Below are positions 27,315-35,566 of a stretch of DNA of 64,000 nucleotides, one piece after another. The stretch is from positions 368,490 to 432,489 of the forward strand of contig NZ_JBBJCN010000005.1 of assembly GCF_037622515.1 (NCBI RefSeq). Reading direction: 5' to 3'. Under the pieces are notes generated by a model. It saw only the letters and a list, made by a program, of their open reading frames with translations. It had not been told where the DNA came from and did not search any database. The stretch's first letter is position 1. Each line of letters starts with the position of its first letter. This stretch comes from Paradesertivirga superstes (lineage in GTDB: Bacteria > Bacteroidota > Bacteroidia > Sphingobacteriales > Sphingobacteriaceae). The position numbers were made by a program, and so were the translations under genes.

Positions 27315-27322
27315 TATATTTG
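27315..27322 (+). promoter_or_regulatory. -7 element TATATTTG for msrB
   Basis: Exact TAnnTTTG match, about 90 bases before the msrB ATG. With the minus-strand element at 27303 it forms a compact divergent promoter pair whose -7 elements are 4 bases apart. Confidence 0.45.
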
Positions 27323-27413
27323 ATTCAGCTTCTATTATAAATTCTAAGCGTATAAAACTATTTTATGCCAAATAAACGTATATAATAGAGAGTGATAAAA
27401 ACTTATTGATGTG

Positions 27414-27887
27414 ATGAAAACCATATATATAATAGCAAGTTTATTATGCATAGCATTTTATTCGTGCGGGCAGGATAAAAAGACTGTAAAAGAAGCTTCA
27501 ATTAATAATGCAAAGAAAATGGAATACAATAAATTAACTCCCGAAGAAGAACGGGTAATTGTAAATAAAGGAACGGAGTATCCCGGGACAGGAACACTCC
27601 TTAATAATAAAGAAAAAGGTACTTATACGTGCAAGCGATGCAATAACCCTCTTTACATTTCGGATAGCAAGTTCGATTCACACTGCGGATGGCCTAGTTT
27701 TGATGATGAAATTAAAGGGGCCGTAAAACGAATCCCAGATCCTGATGGTATGCGGACAGAAATTGTTTGTGCCAAATGTGGCGGCCATTTAGGGCATGTG
27801 TTTTTAGGAGAAGGATTTACGTCGAAGAATACCCGTCATTGTGTTAATTCAATTTCGATGAATTTTATTCCCGCTGCAAAGAAATAA
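27414..27887 (+). CDS. msrB: Peptide-methionine (R)-S-oxide reductase, lipoprotein form
   Basis: 157 residues from ATG 27414. The signal peptide ends at a Cys (ASLLCIAFYSCGQDKK), so the enzyme is probably a periplasm-facing lipoprotein. The SelR domain has both zinc CxxC pairs (CKRCNNPLYI and CAKCGGHLGH), HCGWPSF and the catalytic Cys in RHCVNS. It repairs the R-form of oxidised methionine, here probably in envelope proteins. It is followed by a strong terminator at 27930. Confidence 0.93.
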   Translation: MKTIYIIASLLCIAFYSCGQDKKTVKEASINNAKKMEYNKLTPEEERVIVNKGTEYPGTGTLLNNKEKGTYTCKRCNNPLYISDSKFDSHCGWPSFDDEIKGAVKRIPDPDGMRTEIVCAKCGGHLGHVFLGEGFTSKNTRHCVNSISMNFIPAAKK

Positions 27888-27929
27888 TCTCTTATCAGGG
27901 TGTTTTAAGCTTAATGTTTATTGACATTC

Positions 27930-27967
27930 AATCCCAAAAGTGGAAAACTTTTGGGATTGTTTTTTTT
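27930..27967 (+). terminator. Rho-independent terminator after msrB
   Basis: AATCCCAAAAGT (27930-27941), loop GGAAA, ACTTTTGGGATT (27947-27958), then GT and a run of seven T. It lies inside the upstream extension of the next ORF, which supports a later start for that gene. Confidence 0.9.
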
Positions 27968-27988
27968 AATAAGTTTTACTTTTATTGG

Positions 27989-28339
27989 ATGAGATGTCAA
28001 TACCTGCTGCTGTCTTTATTTTTTTTGTCTTCCTGCTCAGAAACCGTAACCCAAACCGGGAAGGCCTCGTTCTATGCAAAAAAGTTTAACGGGAAAAAGA
28101 CGGCCAGCGGTGAGAAGTTTCGAAATTCAAAACGAACTGCCGCGCATAAGTCATTACCTTTCGGTACTAAGGTTAGGGTAACGAATCTTAAAAATGGACA
28201 GTCTGTTAAAGTAAAAATAAATGACAGAGGGCCTTTTGTGTCTGGTAGAATTATTGATCTTTCAAAGAAAGCTGCGCGTAAAATTGGGATGCTTGAAGAG
28301 GGAGTAGCATCTGTTGAAATAAAATACAAAAAGAAATAG
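27989..28339 (+). CDS. RlpA-like septal ring/DPBB lipoprotein
   Basis: 116 residues from ATG 27989. The ORF is open from 27914, but that part contains the msrB terminator. A short leader ends in FLSSCSET, a likely lipoprotein Cys. The double-psi beta-barrel domain fills the rest: GKASFYAKKFNGKKTASGE, RTAAHKSLPFGTKVRVTN, and INDRGPFVSGRIIDLSKKAA. These match RlpA-family proteins that bind or cleave denuded peptidoglycan. No SPOR domain is present. Lytic activity is inferred from family only. Confidence 0.85.
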   Translation: MRCQYLLLSLFFLSSCSETVTQTGKASFYAKKFNGKKTASGEKFRNSKRTAAHKSLPFGTKVRVTNLKNGQSVKVKINDRGPFVSGRIIDLSKKAARKIGMLEEGVASVEIKYKKK

Positions 28340-28423
28340 CCGGTTAAAGGCACCTCTTGCCCATATTGTTTAAAACTATTCTCCTGTTTAAAACTTCCCC
28401 GGTGCACTTCATTCAATCACACC

Positions 28424-28431
28424 TATATTTG
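28424..28431 (+). promoter_or_regulatory. -7 element TATATTTG for the riboswitch-nrdBA transcript
   Basis: Exact TAnnTTTG match about 35 bases upstream of the first recognisable cobalamin riboswitch bases, as expected for its promoter. The -33 element is not clear. Confidence 0.45.
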
Positions 28432-28459
28432 TTTCAATAAGTTCTTTCACATATTTCAT

Positions 28460-28648
28460 TCAGGTTCATAGTTAAGCAATGCCGAGCTATGATTAAAAGG
28501 GAACCGTGTTAAAATCACGGGCTGACGTGCAACTGTAAGGAGGTATTTCATTAGTTCTTAAGTTCATTAGTCATTAGTACATAAAACTAATCACTGATAT
28601 ACCCATGACTAATAAACTATAATATTCCAAGCCAGACACCTGCCAGAA
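28460..28648 (+). ncRNA. Cobalamin (vitamin B12) riboswitch
   Basis: The conserved core is readable in order: GGTTCATAG at 28463, AAAAGGGAACCGTG...AAAATCACGGGCTGACGTGCAACTGTAAGGAGG at about 28494-28552, and the B12 box GCCAGACACCTGCC (28631-28644). It is a class-I type cobalamin aptamer. Its 78 bases between GGAGG and the B12 box hold an added hairpin made of ATTAGTCAT/ATGACTAAT words (see the separate repeat entry). It precedes nrdB with the aptamer on the coding strand, so high B12 should lower synthesis of this B12-independent reductase. Confidence 0.88.
28555..28618 (+). repeat. Repeat-like hairpin inserted in the riboswitch variable arm
   Basis: ATTAGTCAT (about 28567-28575) pairs with ATGACTAAT (about 28604-28612), and ATTAGT/ACTAAT pairs occur inside. 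TTAGTTCTTAAGTTCATTAG precedes it. The words resemble the other simple-word spacers in the window more than riboswitch sequence. Confidence 0.5.
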
Positions 28649-28654
28649 TGATTT

Positions 28655-28685
28655 TGTCAAAACTTTCACGTATAAGGTTTTGACA
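28655..28685 (+). promoter_or_regulatory. Candidate expression-platform hairpin
   Basis: TGTCAAAAC (28655-28663) pairs with GTTTTGACA (28677-28685) across a 13-base loop, directly after the B12 box. No T-run follows, so if it belongs to the switch it probably acts on translation or by competing pairing and not as a simple terminator. Confidence 0.4.
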
Positions 28686-28770
28686 GAAGCTCGTCTCCGT
28701 TTAGCTCCTGCTTTATGGAATACCCGTCTTTTGTCAATTCCTGTTTCGCATTAATTAAATTTAAACTGCT

Positions 28771-29742
28771 ATGCAACAGGACGAAATATTACTCAAAGAA
28801 AACAAGGATCGTTTTGTGATCCTGCCGATTAACTATCCCGCTATCTGGGAGATGTACAAAAAGCATGAAGCCAGTTTCTGGACAGCCGAAGAGATCGATC
28901 TTTCCGGCGATTTAAAAGATTGGGAAAATCTGAATTCCGGAGAAAAGCATTTTGTGTCGCACATTCTTGCATTTTTCGCAGCAAGCGACGGAATTGTAAA
29001 TGAAAACCTTGCGGTAAACTTTATGAATGAAGTGCAGGTGCCCGAGGCACGTTGCTTCTATGGGTTTCAAATCATGATGGAGAATATTCACTCCGAAACG
29101 TACGCTTTGTTGATCGACACATACATTAAGGATCATGCCGAAAAGGACCGCCTGTTTCATGCCATTGATACCGTTCCCTGTGTGAAGAAAAAAGCTGATT
29201 GGGCATTACGATGGATTGATAATGGCAGTTTTGCTCAGCGACTGGTAGCCTTTGCTGCAGTAGAAGGTATTTTTTTCAGCGGAAGTTTCTGCTCCATTTT
29301 CTGGCTGAAAAAGCGCGGACTAATGCCGGGTTTAACATTCAGCAACGAACTCATATCACGTGACGAAGGGCTGCATTGTGAATTTGCATGTTTGCTTTAC
29401 AGCATGTTGAAAAACAGACTTTCTCAGGAAGAAGTATTTCAAATAATTTCGGATGCTGTTAGTATTGAAAAAGAGTTTATCACTGATGCTTTGCCGGTTG
29501 CACTTATAGGGATGAACGCCAAACTTATGAGCCAGTACATCGAGTTCGTAGCCGACAGATGGTTATCTGAACTGGGATACGACAAAATGTTTGGTGTAAC
29601 AAACCCATTCGACTTTATGGAAATGATCTCACTCCAGGGAAAAACAAACTTTTTCGAAAAGCGTGTTGGCGATTATCAGAAAAGCGGTGTCATGTCGGTA
29701 AATGAAGGAAGTCAGGCGTTTTCTCTGGACGAGGATTTCTGA
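28771..29742 (+). CDS. nrdB: Class I ribonucleotide reductase small subunit (R2)
   Basis: 323 residues, eukaryote-like R2. All expected di-iron ligands are present: D73 (AASDGI), E104 and H107 (MENIHSE), E165 (AVEGIF), E199 and H202 (SRDEGLH). The radical Tyr is Y111 in HSETYALLI, so it is a tyrosyl-radical enzyme. It ends in a hydrophobic/acidic tail (SQAFSLDEDF) for docking to NrdA. The gene is first in a nrdB-nrdA unit behind a cobalamin riboswitch. It supplies dNTPs aerobically without B12. Confidence 0.96.
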   Translation: MQQDEILLKENKDRFVILPINYPAIWEMYKKHEASFWTAEEIDLSGDLKDWENLNSGEKHFVSHILAFFAASDGIVNENLAVNFMNEVQVPEARCFYGFQIMMENIHSETYALLIDTYIKDHAEKDRLFHAIDTVPCVKKKADWALRWIDNGSFAQRLVAFAAVEGIFFSGSFCSIFWLKKRGLMPGLTFSNELISRDEGLHCEFACLLYSMLKNRLSQEEVFQIISDAVSIEKEFITDALPVALIGMNAKLMSQYIEFVADRWLSELGYDKMFGVTNPFDFMEMISLQGKTNFFEKRVGDYQKSGVMSVNEGSQAFSLDEDF

Positions 29743-29749
29743 TCTGCTA

Positions 29750-29885
29750 GATATGAGATGTGAGATTTTAGATATGAGACAGTCTACTAACTTAACATCT
29801 CAATTGATTCATAATATTATAGAACTAAATAACTGATGAGATTTGCAAGTACTCAAATCTCATCTCTCACATCTCAAATCTCCCC
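29750..29885 (+). repeat. Long imperfect inverted repeat between nrdB and nrdA
   Basis: The left arm AGATATGAGATGTGAGATTT (from about 29751) is answered by AAATCTCATCTCTCACATCTCA near 29862-29880; TGAGATGTGAGA/TCTCACATCTCA is a perfect 12-bp pair. The intervening 80 bases are AT-rich. It uses the same GAGATNTGAGAT words as 6116 and 26098. Confidence 0.6.
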
Positions 29886-29888
29886 TCA

Positions 29889-32267
29889 ATGTTTGTAATA
29901 AAAAGAAACGGAACAAAAGAAACCGTAAAGTTCGATAAAATAACAGCCAGGATTGAAAAGCTGTGCTATGGATTAAACCCCTCTTTGGTTGACCCGATTG
30001 ATGTTGCTAAGAAGGTAATTGAAGGCTTATTTGATGGAGTAACGACTTCGGAGCTGGATAATCTTGCTGCAGAAACAGCAGCATCCCTTACAACCAAACA
30101 TCCTGATTACGCTTTGCTGGCATCCCGTATAGCGGTTTCTAATCTGCACAAAAATACTACCAAGTCTTTTTCAGAAACCATGCGGAAACTGCATCAGTAT
30201 ATAGATCCGAAGATTGAGAAGGCAGCATCGCTAATTGCAGATGATGTAATGGAAATTATTGATGAAAACTCAATCATTCTGGATAGCACCATAATTTACG
30301 ATCGTGATTTTGGATTTGACTATTTCGGATTTAAAACTCTCGAAAAGTCATACCTGTTAAAACTTGACGGTGAGATTGCGGAGCGCCCTCAACACATGTT
30401 TATGCGGGTTGCTGTAGGGATACACAAAAGTGACATCGACAGCGTTATCAAAACGTATAATCTGATTTCTGAGCGATGGTTCACTCACGCAACTCCGACC
30501 TTATTTAATGCAGGCACCCCAAAGCCTCAGATGTCATCTTGCTTTTTGCTTACAATGAAAGATGACAGCATTGATGGAATTTATGATACGTTAAAGCAAA
30601 CTGCAAAGATATCTCAAAGTGCCGGCGGTATTGGTTTAAGCATTCATAATGTCAGGGCAACAGGATCTTATATCAGCGGCACAAATGGGACCAGTAATGG
30701 AATTGTGCCGATGCTAAGGGTGTTTAATGATACTGCAAGATATGTTGATCAGGGAGGAGGTAAACGAAAAGGAGCTTTTGCCGTTTACCTTGAGCCATGG
30801 CATGCGGACGTATTTGAATTTCTTGATCTTCGGAAAAATCACGGAAAAGAGGAAATGCGCGCCCGCGATTTATTTCTTGCCTTATGGATTTGCGATTTAT
30901 TTATGAAGCGGGTAGAAGCAAATGAAGACTGGAGTCTGTTCTGTCCCCATGAAGCACCTGGACTGCACGAATGCTGGGGCGACGAATTTGAAACCCTATA
31001 TACAAAGTATGAGCAGGAGGGAAGAGCAAGAAAAACAGTCAAGGCTCAGGAACTTTGGTTCGCAATTTTAGATGCTCAGGTTGAAACAGGAACTCCTTAT
31101 CTTTTATATAAGGATGCAGCAAACCGGAAATCTAATCAGCAAAATCTTGGAACGATTAAGAGTTCAAATCTTTGCACCGAAATATTAGAATATACCTCTG
31201 CTGATGAAATTGCAGTTTGCAATCTTGCATCTCTTGCATTACCACGCTACATCACGAATGGTGTGTTCGACCACCAGAAATTATATGAAGTAACTTACCA
31301 GGTAACATTAAATCTCAATAAGATAATTGACCATAATTATTATCCCGTTGAGGAAGCCAGAAATTCAAATATGAGGCATCGTCCGGTAGGTTTAGGCGTG
31401 CAGGGCTTAGCAGATGCTTTTATTCTTTTGCGTTTGCCTTTCGAAAGTGATGAAGCTCAGCAATTAAATAAAGAGATTTTTGAGACCATTTATTTCGCTG
31501 CAATGACAGCGTCAAAAGATTTGGCGATTAAGGAAGGTGCTTATGAATCGTTTAAGGGCTCACCATTGTCAAAGGGCCAGTTTCAATTCGATTTGTGGAA
31601 CGTTGCCCCGGCAAGCAACAGATGGGATTGGGATAATTTACGTCTGGATGTGATGAATCATGGCGTGAGAAATTCTTTATTAGTAGCTCCTATGCCTACA
31701 GCTTCCACATCCCAAATACTTGGAAATAATGAATGCTTCGAACCCTACACTTCCAATATTTATACTCGTCGTGTTTTGAGCGGTGAGTTTATGGTTGTTA
31801 ACAAACATCTTCTTAAAGATTTAGTGAATCTTGGTTTGTGGAATAATGATATGAAGAATAAAATTATTACCGCAAATGGCTCTATCCAGGATATTGAAGA
31901 AATACCTGTTGAGATAAAGGCTTTGTACAAAACTGTTTGGGAAATTAAAATGCGGACAATCATTGATATGGCTGCCGATAGGGGCGCCTATATTTGCCAG
32001 TCGCAGTCTCTGAACTTGTTTATCAATTCTCCAAATTCATCTAAGCTTACATCCATGCATTTTTATGCCTGGAAGAAAGGCTTGAAAACCGGAATGTATT
32101 ATCTCAGAACACAGGCGGCTTCTCAGGCAGTTAAATTTACGGTAGAGAATCAGGCAGGAAAAAATATGGAGCCTGTACTTCCGGGGCAGGTCATTGATGT
32201 TGAGGAGGAAATTCCCGCTGGTCCGGTTTGTTCTATGGAAGAAGGCTGTATAAGTTGTTCTGGATAG
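29889..32267 (+). CDS. nrdA: Class I ribonucleotide reductase large subunit (R1)
   Basis: 792 residues. An N-terminal ATP-cone (residues 1 to about 90, MFVIKRNGTKETVKFDKITA) gives allosteric control of activity. The barrel shows THATPTLFNAGTPKPQMSSC with the first active-site Cys, the NLCTEI site (catalytic Cys and Glu), and MPTASTSQILGNNECFEPY. The C-terminal redox Cys pair is in EEGCISCSG. It reduces all four ribonucleoside diphosphates with NrdB. It lies 146 bases after nrdB across an inverted repeat, an unusually long gap for two subunits. Confidence 0.96.
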   Translation: MFVIKRNGTKETVKFDKITARIEKLCYGLNPSLVDPIDVAKKVIEGLFDGVTTSELDNLAAETAASLTTKHPDYALLASRIAVSNLHKNTTKSFSETMRKLHQYIDPKIEKAASLIADDVMEIIDENSIILDSTIIYDRDFGFDYFGFKTLEKSYLLKLDGEIAERPQHMFMRVAVGIHKSDIDSVIKTYNLISERWFTHATPTLFNAGTPKPQMSSCFLLTMKDDSIDGIYDTLKQTAKISQSAGGIGLSIHNVRATGSYISGTNGTSNGIVPMLRVFNDTARYVDQGGGKRKGAFAVYLEPWHADVFEFLDLRKNHGKEEMRARDLFLALWICDLFMKRVEANEDWSLFCPHEAPGLHECWGDEFETLYTKYEQEGRARKTVKAQELWFAILDAQVETGTPYLLYKDAANRKSNQQNLGTIKSSNLCTEILEYTSADEIAVCNLASLALPRYITNGVFDHQKLYEVTYQVTLNLNKIIDHNYYPVEEARNSNMRHRPVGLGVQGLADAFILLRLPFESDEAQQLNKEIFETIYFAAMTASKDLAIKEGAYESFKGSPLSKGQFQFDLWNVAPASNRWDWDNLRLDVMNHGVRNSLLVAPMPTASTSQILGNNECFEPYTSNIYTRRVLSGEFMVVNKHLLKDLVNLGLWNNDMKNKIITANGSIQDIEEIPVEIKALYKTVWEIKMRTIIDMAADRGAYICQSQSLNLFINSPNSSKLTSMHFYAWKKGLKTGMYYLRTQAASQAVKFTVENQAGKNMEPVLPGQVIDVEEEIPAGPVCSMEEGCISCSG

Positions 32268-32356
32268 AATCGGTAAATTTGAAAATTTAGCTAATCTAAT
32301 TTAAAGTATCAGACACCTCCAGGGTGGCTGGTACTTATTTAATAAGCCGCATTCAA

Positions 32357-32596
32357 TTGACAAAACACGAAATAATACCCTGTGAACGATGTGGAAACCG
32401 CATTGAGTGTAAAGCGAATTCTTATACCAAATGTCAATGTTCAAAAGTTCAGCTTAGTTTAAACGAAACTCAGTATATCTGTGAGAATTACGATGGATGT
32501 TTATGTGCGGATTGTCTTTTAGATTTGCAAAAAGAGTATCTGAAAATGATCAATACCGTAGATATTAACACTAATCCATCAATCTCAAAATTGTAA
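32357..32596 (+). CDS. Small cysteine-rich CWC-family protein
   Basis: About 79 residues if translated from the TTG at 32357 (MTKHEIIPCERCGNRIECK); a GTG at 32324 would add 11 residues. Neither is an ATG, so the start is uncertain. Eight Cys in a CxxC...CxC...C.CxxC pattern (PCERCGNRIEC, YTKCQCSKV, GCLCADCLLDL) match the cysteine-rich CWC family, probably zinc-binding. Function is unknown. It sits 89 bases after nrdA and could share its transcript. Confidence 0.7.
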   Translation: MTKHEIIPCERCGNRIECKANSYTKCQCSKVQLSLNETQYICENYDGCLCADCLLDLQKEYLKMINTVDINTNPSISKL

Positions 32597-32656
32597 GTCA
32601 CTTCTCTTTTTGACTTTCTTTAAAAAACTCTAACTTCACGCCGAAAATAAATTTTT

Positions 32657-33400
32657 ATGAAATTACTTGAAGGAAAAACGGCATTGATAACTGGCGCCTC
32701 GAAGGGAATTGGACGCAAAATAGCCGAGAAATTTGCCGAGCATGGTGCTAACGTTGCCTTTACATATTTATCTTCTGTTGAAAAAGGCCTTGCTTTAGAG
32801 CAGGAATTAAAGACTGCAGGAACCAAAGTAAAAGGCTATCGTTCGGATGCTTCTAAATTCGATCAGGCAGAGCAATTAATAACGGATATAGTGGCAGATT
32901 TCGGTACAGTAGATATCGTGGTAAATAACGCCGGTATCACCAAAGACGGGTTATTAATGCGTATGAGCGAACAACAATGGGATGAGGTTTTAGAAGTGAA
33001 CTTAAAATCGATTTTCAATGTGACAAAAGCAGCCTCGAAAATTATGATGAAAAACCGTAAAGGCGTTTTTATTAATATGAGCTCTGTTGTTGGTGTTCAG
33101 GGAAATGCGGGTCAGAGTAATTATGCAGCTTCTAAAGCTGGCATTATCGGGTTTTCAAAATCAATGGCTAAAGAACTGGGTTCAAGAAATATTCGTACAA
33201 ACGTTGTTGCCCCAGGTTTCATTAAAACTGAGATGACTGAAGTTCTGGATCCAAAAGTTGTGGAAGGCTGGGAAGCGGGTATACCGCTTAAGCGTGCAGG
33301 CCAAACAGAAGATGTAGCAAATGCTTGTGTGTTTCTGGCATCAGATTTAAGTTCATACATCACCGGACAGGTAATTGCTGTTGATGGAGGAATGTTATAA
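32657..33400 (+). CDS. fabG: 3-oxoacyl-[acyl-carrier-protein] reductase
   Basis: 247 residues, the normal FabG size. SDR motifs are in place: TGASKGIGRKIA for NADPH binding, VNNAGITKDGLLMRM, catalytic Ser in INMSSVVGVQGN, YAASKAG (Tyr and Lys), and the C-terminal YITGQVIAVDGGM. NNAGITKDGLLMRM is characteristic of FabG within the SDR superfamily. It carries out the first reduction of fatty acid elongation. A hairpin follows that overlaps the start of the next gene. Confidence 0.93.
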   Translation: MKLLEGKTALITGASKGIGRKIAEKFAEHGANVAFTYLSSVEKGLALEQELKTAGTKVKGYRSDASKFDQAEQLITDIVADFGTVDIVVNNAGITKDGLLMRMSEQQWDEVLEVNLKSIFNVTKAASKIMMKNRKGVFINMSSVVGVQGNAGQSNYAASKAGIIGFSKSMAKELGSRNIRTNVVAPGFIKTEMTEVLDPKVVEGWEAGIPLKRAGQTEDVANACVFLASDLSSYITGQVIAVDGGML

Positions 33401-33435
33401 TTGTAACAATTTTGATTTTTATACCGCTTTAAATA

Positions 33436-33474
33436 AAAAATGGCATATTTACGTTCTGTAGATATGCCATTTTT
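33436..33474 (+). terminator. Hairpin between fabG and the VWA gene, covering its start codon
   Basis: AAAAATGGCATAT (33436-33448) pairs with ATATGCCATTTTT (33462-33474), 13 bp with a 13-base loop, T-rich at the end. It looks like a terminator for fabG. The preferred ATG of the next gene (33464) lies in its right arm. Confidence 0.7.
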
Positions 33475-35548
33475 GTTTCAGCTTCAGTTTACTTCAACTA
33501 CCTTTTTATCGTTGCTGTTCTGCATTTTGCTTGGCATTGGCTATGCTATTCTTCTATATAAACCCAGGCAGCTAAATTCTTCATTAAATAAATCCCTATT
33601 TGCTTTAAGAAGTTTAGCAGTGGCTTCTATTGCCTTTTTATTAGTTGCGCCGATGATTAAATTTTCGGCAAATACAACAGAAAAGCCGCTTATAATTCTT
33701 GCTCAGGATAATTCTGCTTCAATATCACTTTCCAAACCGCTCAACTTTGATACTGCGGATTATACAAAGGATTTAAAAGATTTAGAGAAAGAGCTTTCTA
33801 AAAATCACGAGGTAAAGTCGCTCACCTTCGGTACAACGGTTAAAACAGGCTTAAACTTAAACTATAAAGAATCACTGACGGATATTAATTCTTTATTTAA
33901 GCATATAAATGAGCAATACCCGAATAGAAATATTGGCGCTGTAATTTTATCATCAGATGGTATTTATAATCAGGGTGGTAACCCGGAATACGAGGCACAG
34001 AATCTTAAGTCACCAGTTTACACAATTGCACTGGGCGACACAATTGCTAAAAAAGATCTACTCATCGCTAATGTGAATTATAATAACATAGCTTATCTCG
34101 GGAACGACTTTCAGGTGGAAATAAGCATTGAGGCTTTTCAAAGCAGGGGCATTTCCAGCCGGTTGAGTGTTTCAGGTAGTTCCGGTACCGTGTTTAGTAA
34201 GGGCATCGTGGTTGGTTCAAATGAATTTCGTTTGAATATTCCAGTTACATTATCTGCAAAGAAAAAGGGCATTCAGAGATTTACTGTAAATTTATCTCCG
34301 GTATCAGGCGAGCTATCCACTCAAAATAATACTCAAACGTTTTTTGTGGAGGTAATTGATGGCAAAAATAAGGTGGTTATTCTTGCTAATTCCCCTCATC
34401 CTGATATTTCCGCAATTAAACAGTCAATCGAACTTAATAAGAACTATGAAGTAAAAAGCGTATTAATATCAGACTATAAATCTTCTGATATTACTGATGC
34501 AGGATTAATCATATTGCATCAGCTTCCATCTGCCGGAACGGACATAAAGCCCATTTTACAACAGGCGGGAAATAAACCTGTCTGGTATATTTTGGGTGCC
34601 CAGACCGATGTATCCTCGTTTTCTGCGATGCAAAGTTTATTGACTATCAACTCGGCAAGTGCTTCAGAAGAAGTTATCGCAAAAGTGAACGATGACTTTT
34701 ATGAGTTTACTTTATCAGAGCAAACACTGAATAACCTTCAAAACTTTGCACCCTTACTTTCACCATTTGGGAGTTACGCTGTCAAATCTCCGGCTTCAAT
34801 ACTATTTAATCAACAAATAGGCAAGCTTGCCACTACCCGGCCTCTTTTATTGTTTTCTAAAGATGCTGATAAGAAAGTTGGAGTTCTTACCGGAGAAGGT
34901 TTATGGAGATGGCGATTAGAAGATTTTAAGGAAACGGGCACACACAAGGCTGTTGATGAGTTACTCACTAAGGTAATCCAGTTTATGGTGACAAAAGATG
35001 ATAAGCGAAAGTTTAGGGTCTATCCTGCTAAGAATACTTTTGATGAAAGCGAGAATGTGATTTTAAATGCCGAACTGTATAATGATAGTTATGAGTTGAT
35101 TAATAGTCCAGACGTGGCCATTACTTTAAAACAGGGTAATTCAAAAACCTATCCCTATTTGTTTACTAGAACAGGAAATGCTTACATTCTAAATGCTGGT
35201 ATTTTACCTTCAGGAGAATATTCCTACTCTGCCAGCACGCAACTTGGAAAAACAAAGTATTCAGCATCAGGCCAGTTTGCTGTGGTTGAGCAACAAACAG
35301 AATACAGGCAGACAACAGCGAATCATCAGTTGCTGTACAATCTTTCCGCTCTTAATAACGGCGAATTATTTTATCCTTCTGATATCAAAACTCTTGCTGA
35401 CAAAATAAAACGAAACGAACTTATTAAGACGATTTCTTACGAGGACAGAAGGTATGAAGACTTAATAAGTCTCAAGATTATTTTCTTCCTTATTCTTGCG
35501 CTGATTTCTACCGAATGGTTTCTGAGGAAACGAAATGGCGAAGTTTAA
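33464..35548 (+). CDS. Membrane-anchored VWA-domain protein
   Basis: 694 residues from ATG 33464 (MPFLFQLQFTSTTF); 33440 is an alternative. Two N-terminal membrane helices (residues about 10-30 and 50-68) precede a von Willebrand A-type domain with the metal-binding AQDNSASISL motif (DxSxS) and LSSDGIYNQGG. A long beta-rich middle region with a GATase-like LIILHQLPSAG strand follows. A single C-terminal helix ends in STEWFLRKRNG. This design recurs in Bacteroidota alongside or apart from BatA/BatD systems. Its role, perhaps envelope assembly or stress, is not established. Confidence 0.75.
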   Translation: MPFLFQLQFTSTTFLSLLFCILLGIGYAILLYKPRQLNSSLNKSLFALRSLAVASIAFLLVAPMIKFSANTTEKPLIILAQDNSASISLSKPLNFDTADYTKDLKDLEKELSKNHEVKSLTFGTTVKTGLNLNYKESLTDINSLFKHINEQYPNRNIGAVILSSDGIYNQGGNPEYEAQNLKSPVYTIALGDTIAKKDLLIANVNYNNIAYLGNDFQVEISIEAFQSRGISSRLSVSGSSGTVFSKGIVVGSNEFRLNIPVTLSAKKKGIQRFTVNLSPVSGELSTQNNTQTFFVEVIDGKNKVVILANSPHPDISAIKQSIELNKNYEVKSVLISDYKSSDITDAGLIILHQLPSAGTDIKPILQQAGNKPVWYILGAQTDVSSFSAMQSLLTINSASASEEVIAKVNDDFYEFTLSEQTLNNLQNFAPLLSPFGSYAVKSPASILFNQQIGKLATTRPLLLFSKDADKKVGVLTGEGLWRWRLEDFKETGTHKAVDELLTKVIQFMVTKDDKRKFRVYPAKNTFDESENVILNAELYNDSYELINSPDVAITLKQGNSKTYPYLFTRTGNAYILNAGILPSGEYSYSASTQLGKTKYSASGQFAVVEQQTEYRQTTANHQLLYNLSALNNGELFYPSDIKTLADKIKRNELIKTISYEDRRYEDLISLKIIFFLILALISTEWFLRKRNGEV

Positions 35549-35566
35549 GAGTCAGATTTTACTCGG

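Noticed and set aside
27914..27988. Earlier start for the RlpA-like gene
   Set aside because: This stretch contains the msrB terminator stem and T-run; the lipoprotein signal begins at 27989.
28072..28416. Minus-strand ORF of 114 codons
   Set aside because: Antisense shadow of the RlpA-like gene; its sequence has no recognisable domain.
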